From an uncultured Peptostreptococcaceae bacterium (GTDB taxonomy: Bacteria > Bacillota > Clostridia > Peptostreptococcales > Anaerovoracaceae), in assembly GCA_910588185.1 (NCBI GenBank), contig CAJUQR010000008.1, positions 85,933 to 149,932 on the forward strand: a stretch of 64,000 nt of DNA. Reading direction: 5' to 3'. Positions within the stretch are counted from its first letter, which is position 1. Each line of letters starts with the position of its first letter. The notes under the pieces are model-generated. The model worked only from the letters and a program-made list of their open reading frames with translations, did not search any database and had not been told where the DNA came from. Position numbers and translations under genes: made by a program. This document shows positions 17,627 to 26,393 of the stretch, in pieces.

Positions 17627-18208
17627 TTATCTGGACTTGATTACTTTATCTATGAGCCCATAATTGCAAGCTTCATCTGCGCTCATGAAATTATCTCTGT
17701 CCGTATCTTTTTCAACACGCTCAATATTTTGTCCTGTGTTATCAGCAAGAATTCTATTAAGCTTTTCCCTTGTTTTGAGTATCCAGTCTGCATGAATTTT
17801 TATATCTTCTGCTTGACCTTTTACCCCTCCCAGCGGCTGATGAATCATAATTTCTGCATTAGGAAGAGCCATTCTCTTACCCTTTGCTCCTGCTGACAGC
17901 AAAAAAGCCCCCATGCTAGCTGCAAGTCCTACACAAATAGTTGATACATCAGGCTTGATGTACTGCATAGTATCATATATAGCCATACCTGCAGTTACTG
18001 AACCTCCCGGACTGTTAATATAAATGCATATATCTTTTTCAGGATCCTCGGCTTCAAGAAACAGAAGCTGTGCAACCACCAAACTGGCCACATGATCATC
18101 TATCTCTTCACCAAGAAAAATTATTCTGTCCTTTAAAAGTCTTGAATAAATATCGTACGATCTTTCTCCTCTGCTGGTCTGTTCAATTACATATGGTACT
18201 AATGCCAT
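17627..18208 (-). CDS. clpP: ATP-dependent Clp protease proteolytic subunit
   Basis: 193 residues, standard ClpP length. The catalytic serine sits in GLAASMGAF, the histidine in MIHQPLGG and the aspartate in the downstream KDTDRDNFMS stretch. Fourteen subunits form the chamber that degrades proteins delivered by ClpX or ClpC. Strong AAAGGGG site. It lies 23 bases after tig, forming tig-clpP-clpX, the common arrangement in bacteria. No CtsR or CIRCE operator was seen upstream of tig. Confidence 0.96.
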   Translation of the reverse strand: MALVPYVIEQTSRGERSYDIYSRLLKDRIIFLGEEIDDHVASLVVAQLLFLEAEDPEKDICIYINSPGGSVTAGMAIYDTMQYIKPDVSTICVGLAASMGAFLLSAGAKGKRMALPNAEIMIHQPLGGVKGQAEDIKIHADWILKTREKLNRILADNTGQNIERVEKDTDRDNFMSADEACNYGLIDKVIKSR

Positions 18209-18231
18209 CTTTTACCCCTTTCTCTCAACGC

Positions 18232-19515
18232 CTATTTTATAACTGCATTATCATAGATAAGTTTAATAGCCTTTTTAACTTTAATATCTTTCTGCAGATA
18301 AGTAAGATTTTCTACACCGATCATCTCCTTTATCTTATCAGCAGTAGTCTGATACTGGATAGCCATTACTTTGAGTTCTTCTTCCATCTCTTCCTCGGAA
18401 ACTTCAATCTTTTCTGATTCTGCGATTCCGTTTAAGATCATTCTTGTCTTAACCTGTCTTTCTGCATCAGGTTTGATTTCTTCTCTGAATTCAGCTATAT
18501 CTTTCTTTGTGAATTCCATGTATTGATTCAAAGTAAGACCCTGATAACGAAGCTGCTGATCAAGTTCCTGCATCATTCTGTTCATTTCGTCTTCAACCAT
18601 AACAGAAGGAATCTCAACTTCATTGGCTTCTACAACTTTTACTAAAGCAGCATCCTGCATCTGATTCTCAGCGCTGGCTTTTGCGTACTTTTCTAGTCTT
18701 TCCCTAGTTGCATTTTTTAATTCTTCAAGTGTGTCATATTCGCTGACATCCTTTACAAATTCATCATCTATCTCAGGAAGCTGTTCTTCTTTGATCTCAT
18801 GTACCGTACAGTGGAAAACAGCTTCTTTTCCTGCCAAATCTTCTGCATGATATTCTGTAGGGAAAGTAACATTAACATCTTTAGATTCGCCTGGTTTAAC
18901 TCCTACTAACTGTTCTTCAAATCCTGGAATGAACATTCCTGAGCCAAGTTTAAGTTCCTGGTTCTCAGCAGTACCGCCTTCAAACTGATTTTCACCTACA
19001 AAACCTGCGTAATCAAGGAGAACTGTATCTCCTTCTTTTGCTTCTCTTTCTACGCTGACAACTCTGGCATTTCTCTTTTGCAATGATTCAATATCCTTAT
19101 CAACGTCTTCGTCTTTTACTTCCTGTTCAATTTTTTCTATTTCAACGCCTTTATAATTTTTTACTTCTACTATTGGGTAGCAAGGGACAGTTATGGTAAC
19201 TGTGAATCCTTCACCCTTAGCAATCTTGCTGAATTCAGCAGCAGGACTGTCTATAACCTCAAGTTCCAGTTCTGCAAGGGCTTTAGCATAATGTTCGCTA
19301 AAAAGTACATCGATGGCATCTTCAAAGAAAATTCCTTCTCCATAGCGCTTTTCAATAATACTTCTAGGCGCTTTACCTTTTCTGAAACCATCTATCTGGA
19401 ACTTGTCTTTATTCTGCTGATAAGCCTTAATCTGTGCATTTTCAAATTCCTCTGCTGTAAATTCAATTGTAAATTTAACATCGTTTTTTTCTCTTGAAAT
19501 AAATGTTGCTTTCAT
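18232..19515 (-). CDS. tig: Trigger factor
   Basis: 427 residues. The ribosome-bound chaperone that meets nascent chains, with an N-terminal ribosome-binding domain carrying the GFRKGKAPR loop at about residues 43-51, a central FKBP-type prolyl isomerase domain (GDTVLLDYAGFV..LGSGMFIPGFE) and a long helical C-terminal domain. A frame extending to 19548 exists, but the ATG at 19515 lies 10 bases after AGGAGG and gives the normal N-terminus. The 19516-19800 gap is AT-rich and holds the promoter; nothing else was recognised there. Confidence 0.95.
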   Translation of the reverse strand: MKATFISREKNDVKFTIEFTAEEFENAQIKAYQQNKDKFQIDGFRKGKAPRSIIEKRYGEGIFFEDAIDVLFSEHYAKALAELELEVIDSPAAEFSKIAKGEGFTVTITVPCYPIVEVKNYKGVEIEKIEQEVKDEDVDKDIESLQKRNARVVSVEREAKEGDTVLLDYAGFVGENQFEGGTAENQELKLGSGMFIPGFEEQLVGVKPGESKDVNVTFPTEYHAEDLAGKEAVFHCTVHEIKEEQLPEIDDEFVKDVSEYDTLEELKNATRERLEKYAKASAENQMQDAALVKVVEANEVEIPSVMVEDEMNRMMQELDQQLRYQGLTLNQYMEFTKKDIAEFREEIKPDAERQVKTRMILNGIAESEKIEVSEEEMEEELKVMAIQYQTTADKIKEMIGVENLTYLQKDIKVKKAIKLIYDNAVIK

Positions 19516-19802
19516 TAAAATCCATCCTCCTAAATCCCGTAAAAACAACGGACAATTGCATTATATTATACCTCTAACAAGCTTCAAAGTAAAGAGAAAT
19601 AACCATTTATACATAAATTTTGTACGTATTTTATGCGTATTTACTGTGTTCTAATTATATTTCGCCAAAAAAACAAATAAAAATAACATTAGAGGCTCTT
19701 TTTTCTCATTAAATTCAAAATTCAATGTATTATGAGGGGACTTTTTCTATTAAAAATCGGATTAAAATCCCGAAATTCAACCCTTTTTATGGCATTACCC
19801 AT

Positions 19803-20002
19803 GGTCTGACCCCGAAAAAAGTTTATAAATTATAGATTTTGCAGGGTTAGATTTTCTGTAATTTTATAAAATATGCTTTATATGAGCATGCGGCAAGGGA
19901 AAAAACTGGTTCTTATGGATTTTTTGCCCTGCAAATTAAACGAAAAAGTAAAGATTTTCGGGGTCATACCCTGTAAATTACTTTAAAATCGCAAGTTTAT
20001 CG
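19803..20002. repeat. Foldback repeat element, copy A
   Basis: Imperfect palindromic element sharing structure with a copy at 44.7 kb. Outer arms GACCCCGAAAA (19808-19818) and TTTTCGGGGTC (19955-19965) and inner arms TTTTGCAGGG (19837-19846) and CCCTGCAAA (19927-19935) can pair as one long stem around a roughly 80-base loop. The right end, from 19955 to 20002, aligns with copy B at about 80 percent identity by eye. It ends within the last codons of the amidase gene. No coding frame. Could be a MITE-like element or a structured RNA. Confidence 0.7.
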
Positions 20003-20689
20003 GAATTCATCTAATCGCTCATTAACCTCATCAGCAATCTCGCCCATTCTGCTCTCAAGATATGGTCCAGGGCACTGGGTTTTCCTGGAAAACATCTTGT
20101 GAATAGTCAAATTGCCTGTAGAGTCGCCTGTGTAAACAAGCCTCTCAATATCATTTCGAACGCAAATATCCACGCAAAGCTCTATCAAAGCATCATAGGA
20201 CTCATCGCTCACATGCCAGTCGCCTCCGGTTTCATCGTTGGCAACTTCTATGGTAACAGCCTGGTCATCATTTTCCTTGCTGCTGGATGTCCACGCCCTG
20301 TTTCTCTCCTCCACATAAAGAGCTATTCTTCCGCTGCTGTCAACAGCATAATTAGAAGACGCCTGCCTTTTGCTGCTGGCGAAATCCTTTCCAAGCCGCT
20401 TTATGTCAAGATTACCTGCCATATGATGAATTGTAATCTTTTTAATGCTGTCACCTCTTGGAAAATCTGCATTTGGAGTCAAGTATATATAATCTGTCAT
20501 AGGACTGTTACGCTTTGTTATCTCTGCCATCTCTTTATATGTAAGCTCTCTGCCTATTATATTATTCATATTTTTCAGCGATGAAAAATGCCAAAGCGAA
20601 AGGACAGTACTTAAGACCATACAAAAAATAAACCAAAATATCCATCCTTTTAAAGATTTAAGGCGTTCAATGGATAATTTCACTTGCAT
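19997..20689 (-). CDS. N-acetylmuramoyl-L-alanine amidase, membrane-anchored
   Basis: 230 residues: one N-terminal membrane helix (about 15-35), a linker, then an amidase_2 domain that cleaves the bond between muramic acid and the stem peptide. Zinc ligands are in ITIHHMAG and the C-terminal TIHKMFSRKTQCPGP segment; the catalytic glutamate is probably in VTIEVAN. Two starts are possible: ATG at 20689 lies too close to GGGGG, so GTG at 20683 (7-base spacing) may be used. The 3' end overlaps repeat copy A. Confidence 0.85.
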   Translation of the reverse strand: MQVKLSIERLKSLKGWIFWFIFCMVLSTVLSLWHFSSLKNMNNIIGRELTYKEMAEITKRNSPMTDYIYLTPNADFPRGDSIKKITIHHMAGNLDIKRLGKDFASSKRQASSNYAVDSSGRIALYVEERNRAWTSSSKENDDQAVTIEVANDETGGDWHVSDESYDALIELCVDICVRNDIERLVYTGDSTGNLTIHKMFSRKTQCPGPYLESRMGEIADEVNERLDEFR

Positions 20690-20750
20690 TCCCCCTTTGC
20701 CCCATCATCGTTCATAATATAAATTTTACGTGACAAAAAGGCGGAATATA

Positions 20751-20785
20751 ACAAAATAGAGCAGCAAACTTAATGTCCGCCGCTC
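20751..20785 (-). terminator. Terminator after the CYTH gene
   Basis: Arms GAGCGGC and GCTGCTC with a 13-base loop, followed by a T-rich run (TATTTTGTT) on the minus strand. Confidence 0.6.
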
Positions 20786-20797
20786 TCATAAAAAATT

Positions 20798-21424
20798 TTA
20801 ACCTTTATATCCCATCAATTCCAGTCCAACCTGGAACTTACTTTTGTTTCCTTCTTTCAAATTGTACTTTAATGCAAGCTCTCTTCCAAGCAGTATCATA
20901 TCCTCTTTTTCTCCTGAATAAAGCTCAACTTCCAGCTCAGATATATCTGCTCTTCCGTTAGGAGTGATAATTTCACCTACATCGAGAGAAACAGCATCTA
21001 TAGACTTGCCAGTGTCAACCATCATTTGTTTTCTGATACACTTGACTTCCATAAGCGGAAAAAGTTGTTTATCACCTGCAACTTCAATAATCTCATCATA
21101 GATTTCACTGCCCCTAAATACAGATAACTCCGGCGAACTGGCAAAATCTTCGCTTACAGGCACGTTAAGCTCGCCTCTCACATGCAATCCATCTAGACTG
21201 CTTCCTCCCCACTTAAGTGTGGCTATAGGATTACCGTTCTCAAATCTGACTCTAAGTGCCATTTCTTTTTTACACATATCAAAGTCTTTAGTATCAAAAT
21301 ATATGGCTTCCATCTCAATCTCTTCTCTGGAGCCTTCTTGTGCTATCTCCTCAAGATGTTTATCTTGCAGAATCCTATCCCTGGCGATTTGATCTTCAAC
21401 CAGAAATTTTAATTCAATTTCCAT
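20798..21424 (-). CDS. CYTH-domain protein (triphosphate tunnel metalloenzyme)
   Basis: 208 residues with the signature EIELKF (ExExK type) at the very N-terminus and alternating acidic/basic strands (ALRVRFENG, ATLKWGG, EVKCIRK, ELEVELYSGE) typical of the eight-stranded tunnel fold. Members hydrolyse inorganic triphosphate, thiamine triphosphate or act as adenylate cyclase; the simple one-domain form suggests tripolyphosphatase, but this is not proven. Single gene with flanking terminators. Confidence 0.85.
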   Translation of the reverse strand: MEIELKFLVEDQIARDRILQDKHLEEIAQEGSREEIEMEAIYFDTKDFDMCKKEMALRVRFENGNPIATLKWGGSSLDGLHVRGELNVPVSEDFASSPELSVFRGSEIYDEIIEVAGDKQLFPLMEVKCIRKQMMVDTGKSIDAVSLDVGEIITPNGRADISELEVELYSGEKEDMILLGRELALKYNLKEGNKSKFQVGLELMGYKG

Positions 21425-21509
21425 GTTCTTCTCCGATTATTCTATTTTTCTTATTACACCTTTTTAGCACATTTTTCAAAATTAGTCAAATTTTTTCTTT
21501 TTAAGCATA

Positions 21510-21552
21510 AGAAAACCGCCCATTCATAACATAAAATTAACATGAGCGGCTA
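21510..21552 (-). terminator. Terminator after the ArgH-like gene
   Basis: Minus-strand arms AGCCGCTCAT and ATGAATGGGCGGT pair imperfectly around an AT loop, then TTTTCTTAT. It ends the nhaC-lyase transcript. Confidence 0.65.
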
Positions 21553-21635
21553 TCTAATTATCAAACTAAAGCTACTATTTTGATTTATATATATTTATAC
21601 GCCTTTATTCGTCCCTTATTAGCATATTAAATATA

Positions 21636-23135
21636 TCAACATTCTTTCGCCAAAGTTTCTGCCATATTATATAGTTTCTCTTTTGAACCTTCTAAGGCTT
21701 TCCTCTTATCACGCCAATCCATTTCGAACGCCTCTAATGACAATCTGCCTTTATCAACCATCTCCTGAACTCTCTCAGGGCTAGGTCCGCCGATAACATG
21801 ACGTCTAAGTACATTTTCCATAGGGTCAAGAGCATGTTTTATCTTTTCGTCATCCATGACGAAGTCAATACCAAGCGCTTCTTTAGCAGCTCTTGCAACT
21901 ACCTTAGAGTCAATTTTCGCAATAGGAACTTTTTCTTCTGTAGCTATGACAACTAAATGCCCTACTATACGCTTTGCCGCAGAGAAAGAAAGATCATAAG
22001 ATTTTACCATCTCATCTGCCAAATCCGTAACCGTAGAAAACCCACTAGCAGTCACTTCAAGGGCTCTGTCTTTATCAACTTCCAAAGTTCTGACTATTCC
22101 CTCAAGCAAATAAGTACTCTCTATCATCCTCTCCACAATTTCATAGTAAGTACTCACAACAAATCCAGGAGCACGACCATTACCCTGCGGATATGCTTTC
22201 ATAGTTGCAAACATACTCATAAGACTACCATAAGTCCATTCTCCAGAATATCTCAAAGTTTCCAAAGAAACCGGATTTCTCTTCTGCGGCATTATAGTAC
22301 TGTATGAACAATATTTAAATGCCAAACGCGATATCCCAACTTCATTAATATTCCAAAGCAAAAGGCTTTCCACCATACGACCTATATTGTTTACATAAAT
22401 AGCCATAACTGAAGCAGGCTCATATGCAAAATCCAGTGCTGCTGTGGCATCCATAGAATTTTCAAGAAATCCGTCAAATCCCAGTAATTCCGCAACTCTT
22501 TCTCTGTTTATAGGAAATCCTGTGGTTGCAACCGCCGCTCCTCCCATAGTACTCTTATTTACTCTGGCATAGCTCTCAAGTATACGTTCCATATCTCTTG
22601 AAAACATCTGAAAACAACTAGTATAAAAGTGTCCCAAAGTTATAGGCTGAGCTTGTTGCGAATGATGAGTATAAGCAGGTATAACAGTATATTTATGGTT
22701 CTCAGCTTCAACAAGTAAAGTTTTAAGGAGCAACGTCATTGCCTCACACAGATCAAGAATAGTTTCGCGTACATGCATTCTCTCTATGGTAGAATTCATA
22801 TCATTTCTTGAACGACCTGTATGGATTCTTCCTCCGACTTCAATGCCAAGTTTATCAATAAGCCATTCTTCTATATTAGAATACAAATCTGTTAAGCCGG
22901 GCCTTAACTCAATCTTATCTGGCCCTATATCTTTTATATCAAGCAAACCTTTGATGATCTTTGCACCATCTTCTTTTGATATAATTTCCTGCTCTACCAG
23001 CATTATAACATGAGCAAAATGGTTTTCAAGCTGACTGTCAAAGCACTGTATGTCTTCTTCAATAGTTGCAGCCGCATGTTTATCAAGAATTACAGTATCA
23101 AGACTCTCATAATCTTTATAATAATCTTTTTCCAT
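21636..23135 (-). CDS. Argininosuccinate-lyase-like enzyme, divergent
   Basis: 499 residues of the fumarase/aspartase superfamily, closest to ArgH: GRIHTGRSRNDM matches the HTGRSRND motif, and THHSQQAQP and MPQKRNP mark the other two conserved regions. Several points differ from housekeeping ArgH: the N-terminus lacks the WGGRF motif, the signature GSSxMPxK reads YSTIMPQK, the length exceeds the usual about 460, and no argG is near. It follows nhaC by about 20 bases, downstream of a sigma-54-type promoter. Inference: a catabolic lyase releasing fumarate from an N-succinyl-type or related amino compound, rather than arginine biosynthesis. Confidence 0.75.
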   Translation of the reverse strand: MEKDYYKDYESLDTVILDKHAAATIEEDIQCFDSQLENHFAHVIMLVEQEIISKEDGAKIIKGLLDIKDIGPDKIELRPGLTDLYSNIEEWLIDKLGIEVGGRIHTGRSRNDMNSTIERMHVRETILDLCEAMTLLLKTLLVEAENHKYTVIPAYTHHSQQAQPITLGHFYTSCFQMFSRDMERILESYARVNKSTMGGAAVATTGFPINRERVAELLGFDGFLENSMDATAALDFAYEPASVMAIYVNNIGRMVESLLLWNINEVGISRLAFKYCSYSTIMPQKRNPVSLETLRYSGEWTYGSLMSMFATMKAYPQGNGRAPGFVVSTYYEIVERMIESTYLLEGIVRTLEVDKDRALEVTASGFSTVTDLADEMVKSYDLSFSAAKRIVGHLVVIATEEKVPIAKIDSKVVARAAKEALGIDFVMDDEKIKHALDPMENVLRRHVIGGPSPERVQEMVDKGRLSLEAFEMDWRDKRKALEGSKEKLYNMAETLAKEC

Positions 23136-23154
23136 ATCAAACCAATCTCCGCTT

Positions 23155-24672
23155 CTATTCTGCTTTTCCTCCCCACAGTTTTACTGCAATTAGGTACAAA
23201 ACCACTAATATAGCGATAGCTATAGGTAAGGCTACAAATGCTGTAAACTGAGTAAATCCTATGATCAAATAACCCACTGCTGCTGCCGCTGCTGCCAGGC
23301 ATGCATATGGCAACTGAGTCTTAACGTGATCTATATGGCTACATTCTGCTGCCATTGAAGACATAACTGTAGTATCTGAAATAGGTGCGCAGTGGTCACC
23401 GAACAATGAACCGCTTAATACTGCAGCTATAGTTATAATTTCTGATACTTCAAAGCTAACAGCCATATTTATTCCGAGAGGAAGCAATATAGCCATTGTT
23501 CCCCATGAAGTACCTGTTGCAAACGATACAACAGCTCCGATTAAGAACAATACAAATGGTACCAGGCTTGGTGACAAGAATCCAATTGTCTTATCTACGA
23601 TGAACTGTGAAGTTCCAAGTGCTGAACATACGCTTCCAACACCCCATGCAAATACGATAATTGCCAGGATCCCAGCCATCTTCTTAACACCGCCTACCCA
23701 TGTATCTACTACTTCATTAAACTTCATGATTCCTTGCTTAATAACCATTATTCCAATTGACAATGTTGCAAGGAAATATCCTGAAGTAAGTGCAACTCTG
23801 ATCTTTGAACCAGGAATATTCTGTGTAGGGAATCCCCATCCGATAAACATGATAAATATGGTAGCAAATAATACTACAAGAGGAACGATCATATTCCAAG
23901 CTGTAGCTTTTGTTTCTGTCTCTTCGACACCTAATTCAGATGACTGTGCAATCTGCTCAGGACTTAATCCTATCTCAACAGCTCTTCTTTCTGCTTTAAG
24001 CATAGGTCCAAAATCTCTCTTACCCATAGCAATAAGAGGAATTAAAAGTAATGCAAGAAGGGCATAAAATTGGTAAGGAATAGCCTGAATGAATGTTGTA
24101 GAATCACTTGCACTGATTCCTAAATTTTCATGTTCTTCTGCTATAATACTCATGATATAAACTCCCCAGCCTGTAACAGGTATTAAAATACATACAGGTG
24201 AAGAAGTAGAGTCAAGTATGTAAGCTAATTTTTCTCTTGATACTCTCAGTCTATCTAATATAGGTCTGAAAATAGGTCCTAAAATCAAGCTGTTACCTGA
24301 ATCAGAAAAGAATATTGCCAGTCCTCCAAGCCAAGTACAAGTTTGTGCGGTTGCTCTATTCTTAACCTTCTTAGCAAGGGAGGCTGCAAATGCCTTTGCA
24401 CCTCCTGATTTTTCTATAAGAGCTACAAATCCTCCTACAAAGGACATCATAATTACTGTCTGAGCGTTAGATGAACCTGTAAAATCTACAAATAAATGAT
24501 TGCTGAACATATCCTGAAGAGCAAGCCATGGATTCCAGTTTGCAATTATAAGCACACCTACATACAAGCTCGTCAACAAAGAAATAATTACATTCTTTGT
24601 CCAAAAGGCAAGACCAACGGCAAGAATTGCTGGGATCAGTGATAAAGCCCCATAATAAATAGTTTCTTCCAT
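23155..24672 (-). CDS. NhaC-family Na+/H+ antiporter or amino-acid antiporter
   Basis: 505 residues with about twelve hydrophobic segments and family blocks FFSDSGNSLILGPIFRP, FATGTSWGTMAILLPLGI and GSLFGDHCAPISDTT. NhaC proteins exchange Na+ and H+; paralogues beside catabolic genes can exchange organic anions such as malate/lactate or amino acids. It shares an operon with the ArgH-like lyase and has a -24/-12 promoter upstream, so import or export of the lyase's substrate or product is the best guess. Strong AGGAGG site. Confidence 0.88.
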   Translation of the reverse strand: MEETIYYGALSLIPAILAVGLAFWTKNVIISLLTSLYVGVLIIANWNPWLALQDMFSNHLFVDFTGSSNAQTVIMMSFVGGFVALIEKSGGAKAFAASLAKKVKNRATAQTCTWLGGLAIFFSDSGNSLILGPIFRPILDRLRVSREKLAYILDSTSSPVCILIPVTGWGVYIMSIIAEEHENLGISASDSTTFIQAIPYQFYALLALLLIPLIAMGKRDFGPMLKAERRAVEIGLSPEQIAQSSELGVEETETKATAWNMIVPLVVLFATIFIMFIGWGFPTQNIPGSKIRVALTSGYFLATLSIGIMVIKQGIMKFNEVVDTWVGGVKKMAGILAIIVFAWGVGSVCSALGTSQFIVDKTIGFLSPSLVPFVLFLIGAVVSFATGTSWGTMAILLPLGINMAVSFEVSEIITIAAVLSGSLFGDHCAPISDTTVMSSMAAECSHIDHVKTQLPYACLAAAAAAVGYLIIGFTQFTAFVALPIAIAILVVLYLIAVKLWGGKAE

Positions 24673-24740
24673 AATAATTTCCTCCTACAAAATCTGTAGT
24701 TCATAAAATACTCGATTTGCAAATCTTGTCTATATAAATC

Positions 24741-24756
24741 GCAAAATATATGCCAA
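24741..24756 (-). promoter_or_regulatory. Sigma-54 (-24/-12) promoter of nhaC and the ArgH-like gene
   Basis: Minus strand reads TTGGCATATATTTTGC: GG and GC are exactly 10 bases apart, as required by RpoN. Transcription would start near 24730, about 58 bases before the nhaC ATG. A sigma-54 activator gene lies just upstream. Confidence 0.7.
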
Positions 24757-24866
24757 GTTTTATTAATATTTTGCAAGCTTTTTCTCTTATAATTTAAAAC
24801 ATATCGCATATAAACTTACTATTTTTATATTATTTTTAACCAAATTTGCTGAATCGGAACCTATTT

Positions 24867-24954
24867 GACGGATTTTCGTCTTTTATTTTGCCCTATTTTT
24901 CAGTCTTATCAGAGAAAAAAGACGGTAAACCGTCATAAATGACAGTTTACCGTC
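24867..24954. promoter_or_regulatory. Triple palindromic site (candidate activator-binding UAS) overlapping a terminator
   Basis: Three 14-base sites fit GAC(G/A)G-N5-CGTC: 24867-24880, 24921-24934 and 24941-24954. They lie about 110-200 bases upstream of the sigma-54 promoter, the normal distance for enhancer sites. The last two also pair with each other as AGACGGTAAAC/GTTTACCGTCT, followed by T-runs, forming a terminator that overlaps the activator gene's stop codon. Thus the stretch may serve both purposes. Confidence 0.55.
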
Positions 24955-26353
24955 TTTTTATTCCGTACTTCTCCATCTTATACTGAAGACTTGTACGGGG
25001 TATCTTAAGTTTTTTTGCTGCATCTACTATTTTCCAATTACTGCTTTTCAAAGCATCTATTATCATCTTTTTTTCATATGATGCCATTGCCTCAGCAAGA
25101 GAAATACTCATAGTTTCATATATTTGCTCTTTAACATCTTTGCTGATTTCTTCTCTAGTATTAAGATAATCAGGTAAATGCCAAAGATTGATTGCCTCAC
25201 CGCTCTGCGCAACATTCATAGCTGACTCTATCGAATGCTCAAGTTCTCTTACATTACCAAGCCAACTCCTGCTATAAAAAAGCTCCAGCGCATCTTCAGA
25301 TATTCCATTAACACTTTTGCCCATTAATTCATTGTATTTATTGATAAAATACTCCGATAATAACTTAATATCTCCTTTTCTCTTCCTTAAAGGCGGGATA
25401 TCAATACTTATAGTATTAAGTCTATATAAAATATCTGTCCTCATTTTACCGGTATTTATCAGCTCGCTTATAGGCTGATTGGTTGATGCAATTATCCTTA
25501 CATCCAAACTCACAGGCTTAGTTGCTCCCAAAGGAATTACTTCCTTATCCTGCAATACTCTAAGAAGTTTTGCCTGTAAAATAAGCGGCATTGAATTGAT
25601 TTCATCTAAATATATAGTGCCGCCGTTAGCCTCTTCAAAAAGACCTTTCTTGTTCTCCGCACCTGTAAAGGCGCCTTTTTGAGAACCAAATAGAAGTCCC
25701 TCCAATATTGATTCAGGCAATGCCGCACAATTGATGGGAATAAAGGGCTTATTGCTTCTCACGCTTGCATTGTGTATAGATGACACTATGAGTTCTTTTC
25801 CTGTTCCAGTTTCTCCGTAAACAAAGACCGTCGACTTACTATCAGCTATTTTTTCAATAGTTTTTTTAATCTCGATCATGGTTTTGTCCTGAGTTACTAT
25901 ATCATCAAGAACAAATTTGGCCTGATTCTGTGTCTTTGCCTTGGTATGCATCCTCACACCCGGAGATTTTATTCCTTTTTCTATATGAGTTACATCCCTT
26001 GAAAGTTCCACAGCGCCAACGATCTTTCCCCTTGAAATAACAGGAAAGGTGATATTATTAGTTACTGATTTTCTTCCTAGATTTGTTTCGGTAGTTTGAT
26101 TTTCATAATAAACTAACTCGCCTGTATTAAGCGCTCTAAGAAGAGAGCTGTTATCATAATCAAGCGACGGAAAAGCTTCTAAAAGCTTCTTATTAAGCGA
26201 CCACTCATTGTGCAGACGATTCTCTTCATCAGTATAGCGCGGATTAAATCTTTGCTTAACTATGACTCTTCCCTTATCATCTATCATAGTTACAGAATCT
26301 ATATAATTAAAATTCTCAATAAGCCACTTAAATTTCTCGTCGTTAAACTTCAT
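24947..26353 (-). CDS. Sigma-54-dependent transcriptional activator
   Basis: 468 residues. N-terminal sensor of about 130 residues with PAS-like sequence (VTMIDDKGRVIVKQRF, VISRGKIVGAVELSRDVT), an AAA+ domain with Walker A GETGTGKE, the sigma-54 contact loop GAFTGA and Walker B GGTIYLDE, and a C-terminal Fis-type helix-turn-helix (AAKKLKIPRTSLQYK). It remodels RpoN polymerase at -24/-12 promoters. Two such promoters flank it. It follows the racemase-family gene by 40 bases, so it is likely autoregulated. The ligand is probably a small metabolite sensed directly. Confidence 0.93.
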   Translation of the reverse strand: MKFNDEKFKWLIENFNYIDSVTMIDDKGRVIVKQRFNPRYTDEENRLHNEWSLNKKLLEAFPSLDYDNSSLLRALNTGELVYYENQTTETNLGRKSVTNNITFPVISRGKIVGAVELSRDVTHIEKGIKSPGVRMHTKAKTQNQAKFVLDDIVTQDKTMIEIKKTIEKIADSKSTVFVYGETGTGKELIVSSIHNASVRSNKPFIPINCAALPESILEGLLFGSQKGAFTGAENKKGLFEEANGGTIYLDEINSMPLILQAKLLRVLQDKEVIPLGATKPVSLDVRIIASTNQPISELINTGKMRTDILYRLNTISIDIPPLRKRKGDIKLLSEYFINKYNELMGKSVNGISEDALELFYSRSWLGNVRELEHSIESAMNVAQSGEAINLWHLPDYLNTREEISKDVKEQIYETMSISLAEAMASYEKKMIIDALKSSNWKIVDAAKKLKIPRTSLQYKMEKYGIKRR

Positions 26354-26393
26354 AATTCACCTTATCCTGTCTTCCGGCAGGTCTGTTCAAGCT

